The notes under the pieces: generated by a model
The model's input: the letters and a program-made list of their open reading frames with translations, nothing else
The model's database searches: none
Told to the model about the DNA's origin: nothing
Part shown: positions 27,645 to 36,110 of the stretch, in pieces
How the letters are laid out: the number at the start of each line of letters is the position of its first letter
Position numbering within the stretch: position 1 is the stretch's first letter
NCBI GenBank assembly: GCA_013815685.1
Contig: JACDFR010000003.1
Span: 92,637 to 156,636, forward strand
From: Ramlibacter sp.
Lineage (GTDB): Bacteria > Pseudomonadota > Gammaproteobacteria > Burkholderiales > Burkholderiaceae_C
Reading direction: 5' to 3'
Length of the DNA: 64,000 nt
Made by a program: the position numbers and the translations under genes

Positions 27645-28042
27645 TCATGGGGGCTTTATGGGCCTGCGGTCCATGCCGAGGCGACCGGGATAGGAATTCG
27701 TGGCAATGGTCGAGAGCAGGATCAACACGTAGGCCAGGAGTTCGGCCACTATTCGAGGAAAGGATGCGCAGACCAGGGCTTGCTGCTTTCCATGAACTCG
27801 CCGTCGAGCAGAAAAAAGCCTGCCGTAGCCAACAGAAGGCCGGACCGCGATCTGATGAACAGCATGGCGCATCGCCTGTGACGCGAGAGATCAGTCAACG
27901 CAGCGTAGAGGAATATGGCCGTGAAGCCGATCGCCACGGTGGCGTTGCGGACTGTCCTGGAACCGATCCATTTCAGGGCGCCGGGAATGTCGAAGTTTTC
28001 GACATCCAGCTCCCGCAGGGCGCGATAGCCGGTCCCGAGCAA
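27645..28042 (-). pseudogene. Small membrane protein, apparently frameshifted
   Basis: Two overlapping minus-strand frames (28042-27749 and 27872-27645) together read like one small protein. It runs from RALRELDVENFDIPGALKWIG through a hydrophobic VAIGFTAIFLYAAL helix and a GLLLATAGFFLLDGEF segment, and after a frame change a second hydrophobic stretch VAELLAYVLILLSTIA. I do not recognise the family. It may be a broken gene or two non-coding overlaps. Confidence 0.35.
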
Positions 28043-28064
28043 TCAACGCACCGCATGACGGCTG

Positions 28065-28706
28065 CTACCAGTGCAACAAGCGGCGGCCCAGGACCGCGCC
28101 GGCCCCGGTAGGAATCAACATGCCCAAGACGTACCAGACGGCCAGGAACGGCGCCTGCGTTTCGGGACAATGAAGGGCGTAGGCAAAAGCGCCCACGGCG
28201 CCTGCAAAAAGCCCCGCGGTTGCGCCGGCCAGCGAAGGCCGGGTAGGAGCCAGCTCGCGCGTGGCCCACAATGCAAGCCCCAGCGCAGGCACGGACAGCA
28301 AGGCGATGCCAAAGGGGCATACGGTCCAGGTTTCGCCGAGCAACAGCGCCGGCCGTTCACTGGCGGGTGCGGACAGCAACACCAGGCCGGCCACCGTCCA
28401 GACCAGGGTCAGCGGCAGGACGGCACCGGCCGAGGCACGGCCGAGCCGCATGCCTGGATGGCTGAGCCGGCGTAATGCGACGAAAGCTGCGATGGCCAGT
28501 ATTGCCGGAAAAAGCACTTTCATCCAGAACATCGGCAAAACCGCGGCGGCGGTCAAGTCTGCCCGCGGGCCCATGAGTGCCAGCATGGCCACCAATGCCG
28601 ACAGAGCTCCTGCCATCAGCTTGGCGACGAAACGCCGGTCGGCCTGCGTCGGGTCTATCGGCGAGATATTGGCGGCCAGTGCCGCGACCAGGTCATCCGT
28701 TCTCAT
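28065..28706 (-). CDS. nrsF: NrsF-family (DUF1109) anti-sigma factor
   Basis: The 213-residue protein has six hydrophobic helices and begins MRTDDLVAALAANISPIDP, the usual NrsF/DUF1109 start. Such membrane proteins hold SigF-like ECF factors inactive. It overlaps the sigma gene by 4 bases. Conserved cysteines are visible (VCPFGIALL, LHCPET), the residues thought to sense metal or redox signals in this family. Confidence 0.88.
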   Translation of the reverse strand: MRTDDLVAALAANISPIDPTQADRRFVAKLMAGALSALVAMLALMGPRADLTAAAVLPMFWMKVLFPAILAIAAFVALRRLSHPGMRLGRASAGAVLPLTLVWTVAGLVLLSAPASERPALLLGETWTVCPFGIALLSVPALGLALWATRELAPTRPSLAGATAGLFAGAVGAFAYALHCPETQAPFLAVWYVLGMLIPTGAGAVLGRRLLHW

Positions 28707-29266
28707 GGGCGCCCACTGAGTTTTGCCGACAAGGCCTTCAGGCTGCGATGAACCCCCACCTTGACCGAGGCTTCCGACATGCCCGTGGCGAGCGCGGTTT
28801 CAGCCACCGAAGCGCCCTCCAGCTTCGTCATGACCAAAGCCCGGCGCTGGCGCTCGGGCAGCGACTCCAGCAGCGTGGCCAGGTCGCGACGTGCGTCGGC
28901 GGCGTCGGTGTCGGCACTGGCGAAAACCTGCAAATCATCCTCCAGCGGATCATGAAGCAGCTCGCGGCGCGATCGCGAGCGCAGCAGATCGATCAATTTG
29001 TAGCGCGCGATCGTATGCACCCAGGCAGTCAGCGGCTGCGCGGGTTTGTAGGTGTGCCGATTGTTGTGAACGGCCAGCAAAGACTCCTGCACCAGATCCT
29101 CCACGTCGTCGGGCAACTGCGACAACCGCTTCCTGAAAAAGGCCCGCAGGTGCGTGCTCAGTGCGGCCAGGAACTGCTGGTAGGCAACCGCATCGCCAGC
29201 CAGCGCAAGCAAGAACTGCCTTCGCAGCCGCTCTTCGGTCGCCCCTGCCCGTTCCTTCCAGTCCAT
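28703..29266 (-). CDS. sigF: ECF sigma factor, SigF-like
   Basis: The 187-residue sigma factor has region 2 (LVQESLLAVHNNRHTYKPAQPLTAWVHTIA, quoted in part, with LIDLLR) and region 4 (LESLPERQRRALVMTKLEG with the helix-turn-helix EASVKVGVHRSLK). The annotated ATG at 29266 overlaps a good SigF-type -10 (see regulatory entry). If that promoter is used, translation may begin at a downstream TTG (about codon 19) preceded by GAAGG. It pairs with nrsF and probably controls the bufferin operon and the divergent flavoprotein. Confidence 0.88.
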   Translation of the reverse strand: MDWKERAGATEERLRRQFLLALAGDAVAYQQFLAALSTHLRAFFRKRLSQLPDDVEDLVQESLLAVHNNRHTYKPAQPLTAWVHTIARYKLIDLLRSRSRRELLHDPLEDDLQVFASADTDAADARRDLATLLESLPERQRRALVMTKLEGASVAETALATGMSEASVKVGVHRSLKALSAKLSGRP

Positions 29267-29291
29267 TCGTTTCCCGGCCTCAATGAGTTAC
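29265..29291 (-). promoter_or_regulatory. SigF-type promoter overlapping the sigma gene start
   Basis: On the minus strand GTAACT is followed after 16 bases by CGAAT, where the AT is part of the annotated start codon. The match to GTAACC-N16-CGAAT suggests autoregulation or an incorrectly chosen start. Confidence 0.55.
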
Positions 29292-29328
29292 AACGCTGCA
29301 AAAATATCGCCTCATTGTGCCCGCGCTT

Positions 29329-29355
29329 GTAACCCGGCGGCGTCCTCGCACGACT
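29329..29355 (+). promoter_or_regulatory. Weak SigF-type promoter facing the truncated small ORF
   Basis: GTAACC-N16-CGACT on the plus strand, 39 bases before ATG 29395. The -10 deviates at one base from CGAAT. Confidence 0.35.
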
Positions 29356-29394
29356 TCGAACAGTCCCACATTCATTCCTTGGCACACTCCAACC

Positions 29395-29514
29395 ATGCAA
29401 GACAAGCAACTCGACCGTAGAAAGACCTTGCAATTCGCATTGGCGCTGGCAGGCGGCGCATCGGGCTTTCGTGCCCATTCCCAAATCTCGGCCGGGTGGG
29501 CGGCTATCTCTTAG
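29395..29514 (+). pseudogene. Truncated Tat-signal-like ORF
   Basis: The 39-codon ORF MQDKQLDRRKTLQFALALAG looks like a twin-arginine signal peptide and stops at SAGWAAIS. Nothing mature follows before the doxX gene on the other strand. It may be the start of a deleted SigF target gene such as a periplasmic oxidoreductase, but the body is gone. Confidence 0.4.
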
Positions 29515-29543
29515 GCTAACACCGGCGGGGAACAAGGTTCACT

Positions 29544-30029
29544 TCAAGAAGCCCGTCGTCGGGCCAGCCAGTGATCGACGGAGAACGCGCCGGGCCCCCT
29601 GGCCAGGAGATAAAGCAGGACCGCCGCCCAGGTCGCGTGTGTCGCGTAGGCTCCGGGATACACCAGCACCTGAATGACCAGCGTCATGATCAGCAGTGCC
29701 AGTGCCGAGAAGCGCGTCGCCAGACCGGACAGGAGCAGCAACGGAAAGACGTGCTCCGCCGCCGCAGCCAGGACCGCGGCGACCTCCGGGGCGATAAGCG
29801 GCAGCTTGTATTCGTCCTTGAAGAGTGCAATGGCCGAGTCCGAGAGCCGCGGCCAGCCCAGCTGGAAATCGCCGCTCACGAAGTTGACGGCCAGCCCTTC
29901 GACCTTGGTCTGTCCCGAGCTCCAGAAAACCGCGGCGATCGAAAAGCGCGCTACCAGCGCGACGAAGGTGTGAGGAATGCGATCGAGCAGGTCGATGGCG
30001 GAGCGCATGCCTGAGATCAGCGTGTTCAT
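29544..30029 (-). CDS. DoxX-family membrane protein of the bufferin operon
   Basis: The 161-residue protein has four hydrophobic helices with FWSSGQTKVEGL (DoxX-type loop) and HVFPLLLLSGLATRFSA. It overlaps the BufC-like gene by 4 bases. DoxX proteins are common last members of bufferin operons; the reaction is unclear, with a membrane redox role inferred. Confidence 0.87.
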   Translation of the reverse strand: MNTLISGMRSAIDLLDRIPHTFVALVARFSIAAVFWSSGQTKVEGLAVNFVSGDFQLGWPRLSDSAIALFKDEYKLPLIAPEVAAVLAAAAEHVFPLLLLSGLATRFSALALLIMTLVIQVLVYPGAYATHATWAAVLLYLLARGPGAFSVDHWLARRRAS

Positions 30030-30817
30030 GAGGTGGGCCCGTCCGGCAGGTCGATGGAAGTCAGTGCGCCGTGGGTCATCAGCAGTGACAAGGTGGCGGG
30101 CAGGTCGAAATCGAGGGCGTCGGCGGCCGCCGTTGCAGCGCTTTCGGCCAACGCACAGCCGCGCTGGAGGCACAGCACGAACCTGGCGGTGCCGGGATCG
30201 CAACGAAGCACCAGCACGTCGAATTGCGGGCGCAGAACGAGCGCGGATTCGCCGTACCCCGGATCGACCGTCGCGAGATCGCCCTGCCCCTGGTGAGCCG
30301 CCCAGATCGAAACGATGGCATACCGCGATGGCACCAGCCGGACCGAGGGGTGCACCCCCAGCCGCAACTCTCCGATGCGCTCCCCGCTGGCGAGGGCGGC
30401 GCTCGCCGCCGAGGGTAGCGGCGGCGCAGCATCGGCCGCGTGGAAAGCTTCGACCCTGGCCATCTCCAGCCGGGCCACGTCGGCCAGGTAGGGAACGCTG
30501 CCGGCCGGCTCGAAGCTTTCAAGGAACTCGGCAAAGCCCTGTCCATAGTGAACCAGCAGGCGCGACCGGGGAGGATTCTGCCGAACGAAAACGCCGGCCA
30601 TTGCGCGGAAGAAGTCCCCGCCCACGAGCGCGTGCACAACGGGAAAGGTGTCAGCCAGTGCTTCGGTCAAGGACCCGGCCACATTGTTGCGATAGACGGC
30701 AAGCCGTTTTTCCGGGTCGGAGCCGTTCCACGCCTGAAGGCCGCAGGGGCATGCGGCGGCTGGGTCCAGCAACGCGGCGCAAAGATCCGCCTGCGTGGGC
30801 GGGAGCAGCGTGGTCAT
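30026..30817 (-). CDS. bufC: BufC/HvfC-type partner protein (DUF2063)
   Basis: The 263-residue product has a DUF2063 N-terminal domain (RLAVYRNNVAGSLTEALADTFPVV, typical YRNN motif) and a C-terminal domain resembling NGO1945. In bufferin systems it delivers the precursor peptide to the MNIO enzyme. It overlaps bufB by 4 bases upstream and doxX downstream. Start ATG 30817 was chosen by this overlap. Confidence 0.88.
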   Translation of the reverse strand: MTTLLPPTQADLCAALLDPAAACPCGLQAWNGSDPEKRLAVYRNNVAGSLTEALADTFPVVHALVGGDFFRAMAGVFVRQNPPRSRLLVHYGQGFAEFLESFEPAGSVPYLADVARLEMARVEAFHAADAAPPLPSAASAALASGERIGELRLGVHPSVRLVPSRYAIVSIWAAHQGQGDLATVDPGYGESALVLRPQFDVLVLRCDPGTARFVLCLQRGCALAESAATAAADALDFDLPATLSLLMTHGALTSIDLPDGPTS

Positions 30818-31689
30818 GCCAATGCCTGATCCGTGCCGTGGTGGCCGGATTGGACCTGCCGAATCAAAATGCGCTGCGCCAACCGGGCCTGCGCCAACAG
30901 GGTGGAGAAAGCCGGCACGTCGTTGTCCCATTCGATCAGCGTCGGTATCGGCCCCAGCCGCTCGATCACCTGCCGGTAAAGCACCCACACGGCCTCATCT
31001 ACCGCGCAGCCGTGGGCATCGATGAGCAGGGGCGCTCCGTCCCCGTCCGTGTCTTTCGCGAATCCCGCCAGATGGATCTCGCCGACCGCATCGAGGGGGA
31101 GAGCCTCCATGAAGGCCATCGGGTCGTGGCCGCGATTGACACACGATACATGGGCGTTGTTCACGTCCAGCAGCAGGCCGCAGCCCGTTCGGGCGACGAT
31201 GGCGCCCAGGAATTGCGCTTCGCTCATGGTCGATGCGGCGAACTCCAGGTAGGTCGACGGATTCTCCAGCAGCAGGCGGCATCGCAAGCGCTCCTGCACA
31301 CAATCGACGTGCCGGCACACGCGCGCCAAGGTTGCCTCGTCGTACGGCAGCGGAAGAAGGTCGTTGAGAAACACCTGGCCATGGCCGGACCAGGCGAGGT
31401 GTTCGGAGAAGACCGCGGGTTGGTAGCGCGCGATCAGCTGTGCGAGCCGGTCGAGGTGGCCGGGGTCCACCGGCTCCTCGCCGCCGATCGACAGGCCCAC
31501 GCCATGCAGGGAGAGCGGGTAGCGCTCCCTGATCCTGCCCAGGTAGTGATGAAACGGGCCGCCGTCGACCATGTAATTTTCGGCATGGACTTCGAAGAAC
31601 CCGATGTCGGGACGGCCGCTCAGTACATCCTCGAAATGCTGCGGTTTGAGGCCGACGCCGCACCCCGCCGGCAAGGCCGAAAGCTGCAT
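30814..31689 (-). CDS. bufB: BufB-type multinuclear iron oxidative enzyme (DUF692/MNIO)
   Basis: The 291-residue TIM-barrel enzyme belongs to DUF692. Metal-binding residues are visible in FFEVHAENYM, SLHGVGLSIGG, FSEHLAW, LLLDVNNAHV and GEIHLAGFAKD, as well as IDAHGCAVDEAVW and LIEWDNDVP. MNIO enzymes oxidise cysteines of precursor peptides, in bufferins to thiooxazole-type groups that bind copper. It follows bufA by 15 bases and overlaps bufC. Confidence 0.9.
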   Translation of the reverse strand: MQLSALPAGCGVGLKPQHFEDVLSGRPDIGFFEVHAENYMVDGGPFHHYLGRIRERYPLSLHGVGLSIGGEEPVDPGHLDRLAQLIARYQPAVFSEHLAWSGHGQVFLNDLLPLPYDEATLARVCRHVDCVQERLRCRLLLENPSTYLEFAASTMSEAQFLGAIVARTGCGLLLDVNNAHVSCVNRGHDPMAFMEALPLDAVGEIHLAGFAKDTDGDGAPLLIDAHGCAVDEAVWVLYRQVIERLGPIPTLIEWDNDVPAFSTLLAQARLAQRILIRQVQSGHHGTDQALA

Positions 31690-31704
31690 GATGCGGCCGG
31701 CCGC

Positions 31705-32004
31705 TCAGGCCTTCTTTTCCTTGAACTCTTTCATCTGGCCAAAGCCCGTCGGCGAGGTCTTCGACGCCGTCTTCTCGCAGGTTCCCTTCGGCACGAGCGA
31801 CCACGCGTTGGCCTGGAAATCGACCTTGGATGTGCCTGCACAAGTGGTGCCGGCACCGGCCGCGCAGTCGTTCTTCCCCTTCAGGGCCACGCCGAAACAT
31901 TTTTCCTTGTCGGCCTGCTGCGCTGCGGCGGGCATGGCGGCGAAAGCGGTGCCGAGGGCGAGCGCGAGGGCCGCGGCGGGAATCGAGGTGGTTAACTGGT
32001 TCAT
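31705..32004 (-). CDS. bufA: BufA1-type bufferin precursor peptide (DUF2282)
   Basis: The 99-residue precursor has a signal peptide (about 1-29, ending AAAQQ) and a short core with four cysteines: [24 protein letters not shown] and VPKGTCEK. This is the bufferin 1 pattern (EKCxG...NDCAAG...CAGTS...GTC). After modification and export it is proposed to sequester copper. The lysine-rich tail is usual. It is first in the operon and has an ECF-type promoter upstream. Confidence 0.9.
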   Translation of the reverse strand: MNQLTTSIPAAALALALGTAFAAMPAAAQQADKEKCFGVALKGKNDCAAGAGTTCAGTSKVDFQANAWSLVPKGTCEKTASKTSPTGFGQMKEFKEKKA

Positions 32005-32091
32005 GAGACTTTCCTTGAGAAAAAATGGGGAAAAGCCGGCGGCGCGGGCCGCGGCCATCACGTTCGACAGCCGTTGTGCTGCCTGACCACC

Positions 32092-32118
32092 ATTCGTCTG
32101 AACGGACGCAGAGGTTAC
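32092..32118 (-). promoter_or_regulatory. ECF (SigF-type) promoter of the bufferin operon
   Basis: On the minus strand GTAACC (32118-32113) is followed after exactly 16 bases by CGAAT (32096-32092), 88 bases before bufA. This matches the GTAACC-N16-CGAA signature known for the Caulobacter SigF regulon. Confidence 0.75.
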
Positions 32119-32151
32119 AACGAAGCCATTTTCACCCAAGCCGGGCAGCAT

Positions 32152-32177
32152 GTAACCATTGGCACGGCCCGGCGAAT
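32152..32177 (+). promoter_or_regulatory. ECF (SigF-type) promoter of the flavoprotein fusion gene
   Basis: GTAACC at 32152-32157 and CGAAT at 32173-32177, spacing 15, only 7 bases before ATG 32185. With an initiation site a few bases downstream the leader would be very short or absent. Confidence 0.6.
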
Positions 32178-32184
32178 AGGAACC

Positions 32185-34347
32185 ATGAACATCGGAAAAA
32201 TCGCCGCCGCACTGGTGATCGCGGCGGCGGTCCTGCTTTTCTTCGCCTTCGATCTGGCGCGCTACCTGAGCCTGGACTACCTCAAGCAAAGCCACGAGGC
32301 CTTTGCCGGGCTTTATGCGCAGCAGCCGCTGCTGGTGGTGGCGGTTTACTTTTCGATCTATGTGGTGGCGACGGCCCTGTCGTTCCCCGGCGCGGCGATC
32401 CTGACGCTGGCAGGCGGCGCGATCTTCGGACTGGCCGTCGGCACCTTGATCGTTTCTTTCGCCTCGAGCGTGGGCGCCCTGCTGGCATTCCTCGCCGCGC
32501 GTTTCGTCTTGCGCGACAGCATTCGTGCCCGCTTCAGGCAGCGCGTGGCCGACATCGACCGCGGAATCGAGCGCGACGGCGCCATGTACCTCTTCACGCT
32601 CAGGCTGGTGCCGCTGATCCCCTTTTTCGTCATCAACCTGGGCATGGGCCTGACCCGCATGAAGGCCTGGACCTTCTACTGGGTCAGCCAGCTCGGGATG
32701 TTGGCCGGCACACTGGTTTACGTGAACGCCGGAACACAGCTGGCGGCCATCGATTCGCTGAAAGGCATTCTCAGCCCGGCGGTTATCGGGTCTTTTGTCT
32801 TGCTGGCAATTTTCCCGTGGCTCGGCCGCCGCCTGGCCAATGCGCTCCAGCGGCGCAAGGCTTTTGGCCGCTGGAGCGCCGTGCGGCCGCGCAGTTTCGA
32901 CCGCAACCTGATCGTGATCGGTGCCGGCGCCGCGGGCCTGGTATCAGCGTACATCGCGGCCGCCGTGAAAGCGTCGGTCACCCTGGTGGAAAGCCACAAG
33001 ATGGGCGGTGACTGCCTCAACTATGGATGCGTTCCCAGCAAAGCCCTGATCCGCAGTGCCAGGCTTGCCCACCAGATGCGCCACGCCGGCCGCTATGGCC
33101 TGGGCGATTCCAATCCCTCTTTCAGCTTCAAGGCGGTGATGCAGCGGATCAACGACGTCATCCGCTCGATCGAGCCGCACGACAGTGTCGAACGCTATTC
33201 AAAGCTGGGTGTGGACGTGGTGCAAGGCCATGCCAGGATCGTCAATCCCTGGACCGTGGAGATGACGCTTGCGGACGGAAGCCGGAAAACCCTGACCACG
33301 CGCAGCATCGTCATTGCCGCGGGCGCGCAACCTGTGGTGCCGCCGCTGCCCGGGCTGGGTGAAATCGGCTACGAGACCAGCGACACCTTGTGGGCAAGTT
33401 TCTCGAAGCTGGAACACATCCCGCGCCGCCTCCTCATCCTTGGTGGCGGGCCCATCGGTTGCGAGCTGGCCCAGGCGTTCGCCCGCCTGGGCGCGCAGGT
33501 GACGCAACTGGAGATGGCGCCGCGACTCATGGGGCGGGAAGACGACGAGGTTTCGGCGTTGGCCCGGGCGGCGCTGGAGGCGGACGGCGTGCGGGTGCTG
33601 GTGGGCCACAAGGCGCTGCGCTGCGAGGCGGTCGGCGCAGAGAAAGCACTGATCGCCGAGGCCGAGAGCCGGGAGGTGCGCATCCCTTTCGATGCCCTCA
33701 TCTGTGGCGTGGGACGGCAAGCCCGCCTTTGCGGTTATGGCCTTGAAGAACTCGGCATCCCGGCGCAGCGTACCGTGGACACCAACGAATATCTGCAGAC
33801 CTTGTATCCCAACATTTACGCGGCGGGGGATGTGGCCGGACCTTTCCAGTTCACCCACACCGCGGCCCACCAGGCCTGGTACGCGACGGTCAATGCCCTA
33901 TTCGGCGAATTTCGGTCATTCAAGGTGGACTATTCGGTCATTCCATCGGCCACGTTCATCGATCCCGAGGTGGCGCGAGTGGGGCTGAACGAGCAGGAAG
34001 CGCGGGAGAAGGACATCGCGTACGAGGTGACGCGGTATCGCCTGGACGACCTCGACCGCGCCATCGCCGACAGCCAAGCGGAAGGCTTCGTCAAGGTGCT
34101 GACGGTGCCCGGCAAGGACCGCATCCTCGGCGTCACCATCGTCGGCCAGCACGCGGCCGACCTGCTGGCCGAGTATGTTCTCGCGATGAAACATGGCCTG
34201 GGCTTGAACAAGATCCTGGGAACGATCCACACCTATCCCACCCTCTCCGAAGCCAACAAGTATGCGGCGGGAGAATGGAAGCGCGCGCATCAGCCCGAAC
34301 GCTTGCTGCAGTGGGTGCGCCGGTACCACGAATGGAAGCGAGGTTGA
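32185..34347 (+). CDS. TVP38/TMEM64 membrane domain fused to a mercuric-reductase-like flavoprotein
   Basis: The 720-residue product has an N-terminal VTT/TVP38 domain with about five helices (residues 1-225, including [16 protein letters not shown] and [16 protein letters not shown]). A complete pyridine nucleotide-disulfide oxidoreductase follows. FAD-binding [15 protein letters not shown] starts near residue 240, the redox-active [16 protein letters not shown] is intact, NAD(P) binding is [16 protein letters not shown], and the dimerisation His is in [12 protein letters not shown]. The promoter fits the adjacent SigF system. It probably couples a thiol/metal redox reaction to the membrane; the substrate is unknown. 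Confidence 0.88.
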   Translation: MNIGKIAAALVIAAAVLLFFAFDLARYLSLDYLKQSHEAFAGLYAQQPLLVVAVYFSIYVVATALSFPGAAILTLAGGAIFGLAVGTLIVSFASSVGALLAFLAARFVLRDSIRARFRQRVADIDRGIERDGAMYLFTLRLVPLIPFFVINLGMGLTRMKAWTFYWVSQLGMLAGTLVYVNAGTQLAAIDSLKGILSPAVIGSFVLLAIFPWLGRRLANALQRRKAFGRWSAVRPRSFDRNLIVIGAGAAGLVSAYIAAAVKASVTLVESHKMGGDCLNYGCVPSKALIRSARLAHQMRHAGRYGLGDSNPSFSFKAVMQRINDVIRSIEPHDSVERYSKLGVDVVQGHARIVNPWTVEMTLADGSRKTLTTRSIVIAAGAQPVVPPLPGLGEIGYETSDTLWASFSKLEHIPRRLLILGGGPIGCELAQAFARLGAQVTQLEMAPRLMGREDDEVSALARAALEADGVRVLVGHKALRCEAVGAEKALIAEAESREVRIPFDALICGVGRQARLCGYGLEELGIPAQRTVDTNEYLQTLYPNIYAAGDVAGPFQFTHTAAHQAWYATVNALFGEFRSFKVDYSVIPSATFIDPEVARVGLNEQEAREKDIAYEVTRYRLDDLDRAIADSQAEGFVKVLTVPGKDRILGVTIVGQHAADLLAEYVLAMKHGLGLNKILGTIHTYPTLSEANKYAAGEWKRAHQPERLLQWVRRYHEWKRG

Positions 34348-34429
34348 GGTGTCGAATCCCGCGCGAACAACGTGATCTGCGCCAATGGCGATCGCTGCAA
34401 TTCTCATCGCAGCAGACCCCGGTATTGAT

Positions 34430-34505
34430 TGGTAGGACGTACAAGATTCGAACTTGTGACCAACGGATTAAAAGTCCGCTGCTCTACCAACTGAGCTAAC
34501 GTCCC
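34430..34505 (-). tRNA. tRNA-Lys (anticodon TTT)
   Basis: The minus strand begins GGGACGTTAGCTCAGTTGG, with an anticodon stem-loop CGGACTTTTAATCCG giving TTT. It has a T-arm with GTTCGAATC, a matching acceptor ACGTCCT with discriminator A, and an encoded CCA at 34432-34430. Length is 76 including CCA. Confidence 0.96.
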
Positions 34506-34517
34506 GCAAAGCCTACG

Positions 34518-34547
34518 ATTATAGCGGCGATTCAGGCGCTTCTGGAA
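34518..34547 (-). promoter_or_regulatory. Promoter of tRNA-Lys
   Basis: A perfect TATAAT (forward ATTATA at 34518-34523) lies 12 bases before the tRNA start on the minus strand, with a weak TTCCAG-like -35 about 18 bases further up. Confidence 0.6.
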
Positions 34548-35305
34548 GCCAGCCGATCCAGCACCCAGCCCGCCGCGCATTGGCCGAATGTGGCCGTGAC
34601 ACTGACCACGGATCCGTAGCCATGGCAATTGAGCGACCCATCCCCTTCTATCGCGCACGACGGGTCCGGCGGAGCCACCGCTTCACGGCTGAAAACGCAG
34701 GCCAGGCCGGTCTTTTTTCCTTCCTTGGGCGCCCCATGGAATTTGCGCAGCTGGTAGCGCACCTGAGCCAGCAAGGGGTCGTGCGTGGTGCCGGCCAGAT
34801 CATCGAGGTCGACCTTGTGCGCATGGCGCTTCCCACCGGCGGCGCCCACCATCACGAACAAGGTACGAGTCCTGAGCGCCCAGTCGGCCATCGCTGCCTT
34901 GGCCTTGACCTGGTCGCACGCGTCGATCACGGCGTTCACGCCCGGTGCAAGCAATTGGGTCCAGTTATCTGCATTGACGAATTCCTCGACGCAGTGCACG
35001 ACGCAGCCGGGATTGATCCCGGCGATGCGCTCCTGCATCGCCAGGACCTTGGCCTGCCCCACGGTGCCGTCGAGCGCATGGACCTGCCGGTTGATGTTGG
35101 ATTCGGCCACGTGGTCGAGGTCGATCAGCGTCAGCTCCCCGACGCCGCTGCGCGCCAGCGCTTCGGCCGCCCACGAGCCTACGCCGCCGATGCCCACGAC
35201 AGCCACATGCGCAGCACGGATGGCAGCCGCGCCGTGGATTCCATAAAGACGTTCCAGCCCGCCGAAGCGGCGCTTGACGTCGATGGTCTCGCCGAGCTGC
35301 GTCAA
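34532..35305 (-). CDS. tcdA: tRNA threonylcarbamoyladenosine dehydratase TcdA
   Basis: E1-like ATP-dependent enzyme of 257 residues that cyclises the t6A base at position 37 of ANN-decoding tRNAs. Visible are FGGLERLYGIHG, VVGIGGVGSWAAEALARSG (nucleotide binding), DLDHVAESNINRQ and IDACDQVKAKAA. Its position directly behind a tRNA-Lys, which carries the substrate modification, is probably coincidental. It lies 8 bases from the end of cpoB upstream. Confidence 0.94.
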   Translation of the reverse strand: MTQLGETIDVKRRFGGLERLYGIHGAAAIRAAHVAVVGIGGVGSWAAEALARSGVGELTLIDLDHVAESNINRQVHALDGTVGQAKVLAMQERIAGINPGCVVHCVEEFVNADNWTQLLAPGVNAVIDACDQVKAKAAMADWALRTRTLFVMVGAAGGKRHAHKVDLDDLAGTTHDPLLAQVRYQLRKFHGAPKEGKKTGLACVFSREAVAPPDPSCAIEGDGSLNCHGYGSVVSVTATFGQCAAGWVLDRLASRSA

Positions 35306-35312
35306 CCGGGTC

Positions 35313-36110
35313 CTACCGCAGGCGCACCAGCCGTTCCTTGGCTGCCACCGCTGCCTCGGACTGGGGATAGGCCCTCACCAGTTCGTCCAGCGTGCGCCGG
35401 GCCCCGGCGTTGTCCTTCAGCTCGATCTGGCAGTTGGCGATCGACAGCACCGCCTCGGGGGCGCGGGGATGGTCGGGGGACGCCGCCAGCAAGGCACGGA
35501 AGTTGGTGATGGCGCCGCGATAGTCGCGGTTGGCGTACTGGGCATTGCCCAGCCAGAAGAGCGCCGTAGGCCTGAAGCCGCTTTGCGGGAAGCGCTTGAT
35601 GAAGTCGGCGAAAGCAGCCTGCGCCGCGGCGAACTCGCCCTTGCGGAAGATGGCCAAGGCGGCTTCGAAATCGCGCGACTCGGTCGGATCGGCGATGAAC
35701 TCGCGTCCGTCGACCGACACCTTGGCCGGCTCGACCTTGCGCAGCCGCTCCTCGACGCCCTGGACGATGTCCTTCTGGCGCCGCTGCACGTCGGCCACAT
35801 CGCGCAGCACCTGCTCGTTCTGGCCGTACAGACGCGCGATCTCGCCGCGCAGCGATTCGATCTGGGTCTGCAGCTCCAGCAAGCTGCGGCGCAGCTGGGT
35901 GATTTCCTGGCGCTGCTCCTCGGCCACGCGCTCGGCTGCCACGCGCTGCGCCTCGCTGCGCTGTCGCAGCTCGAGGATGGCGCGGCGCGCCTCGTCGTCC
36001 TCGAACAGGGCCGCCGAAGCCATCGGGCTGGCGCCCAGCAACAGCGCGGCGGCAAGCGCTGCAGTGCCGCGGCGCAAGCCGGCAAGGCCGGGGAGGTGGA
36101 TAGTGCTCAT
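35313..36110 (-). CDS. cpoB: Tol-Pal cell division coordinator CpoB (YbgF)
   Basis: Periplasmic protein of 265 residues with a signal peptide (to about residue 34, ending ASA), a long coiled coil at about 40-130 with heptad leucines (LRRSLLELQTQIESLRGEI quoted in part), and C-terminal TPR repeats (for example AFADFIKRFPQSGFRPTALFW and NAQYANRDYRGAI). It coordinates PBP1B and Tol during division. TGATG overlap with pal. Confidence 0.93.
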   Translation of the reverse strand: MSTIHLPGLAGLRRGTAALAAALLLGASPMASAALFEDDEARRAILELRQRSEAQRVAAERVAEEQRQEITQLRRSLLELQTQIESLRGEIARLYGQNEQVLRDVADVQRRQKDIVQGVEERLRKVEPAKVSVDGREFIADPTESRDFEAALAIFRKGEFAAAQAAFADFIKRFPQSGFRPTALFWLGNAQYANRDYRGAITNFRALLAASPDHPRAPEAVLSIANCQIELKDNAGARRTLDELVRAYPQSEAAVAAKERLVRLR

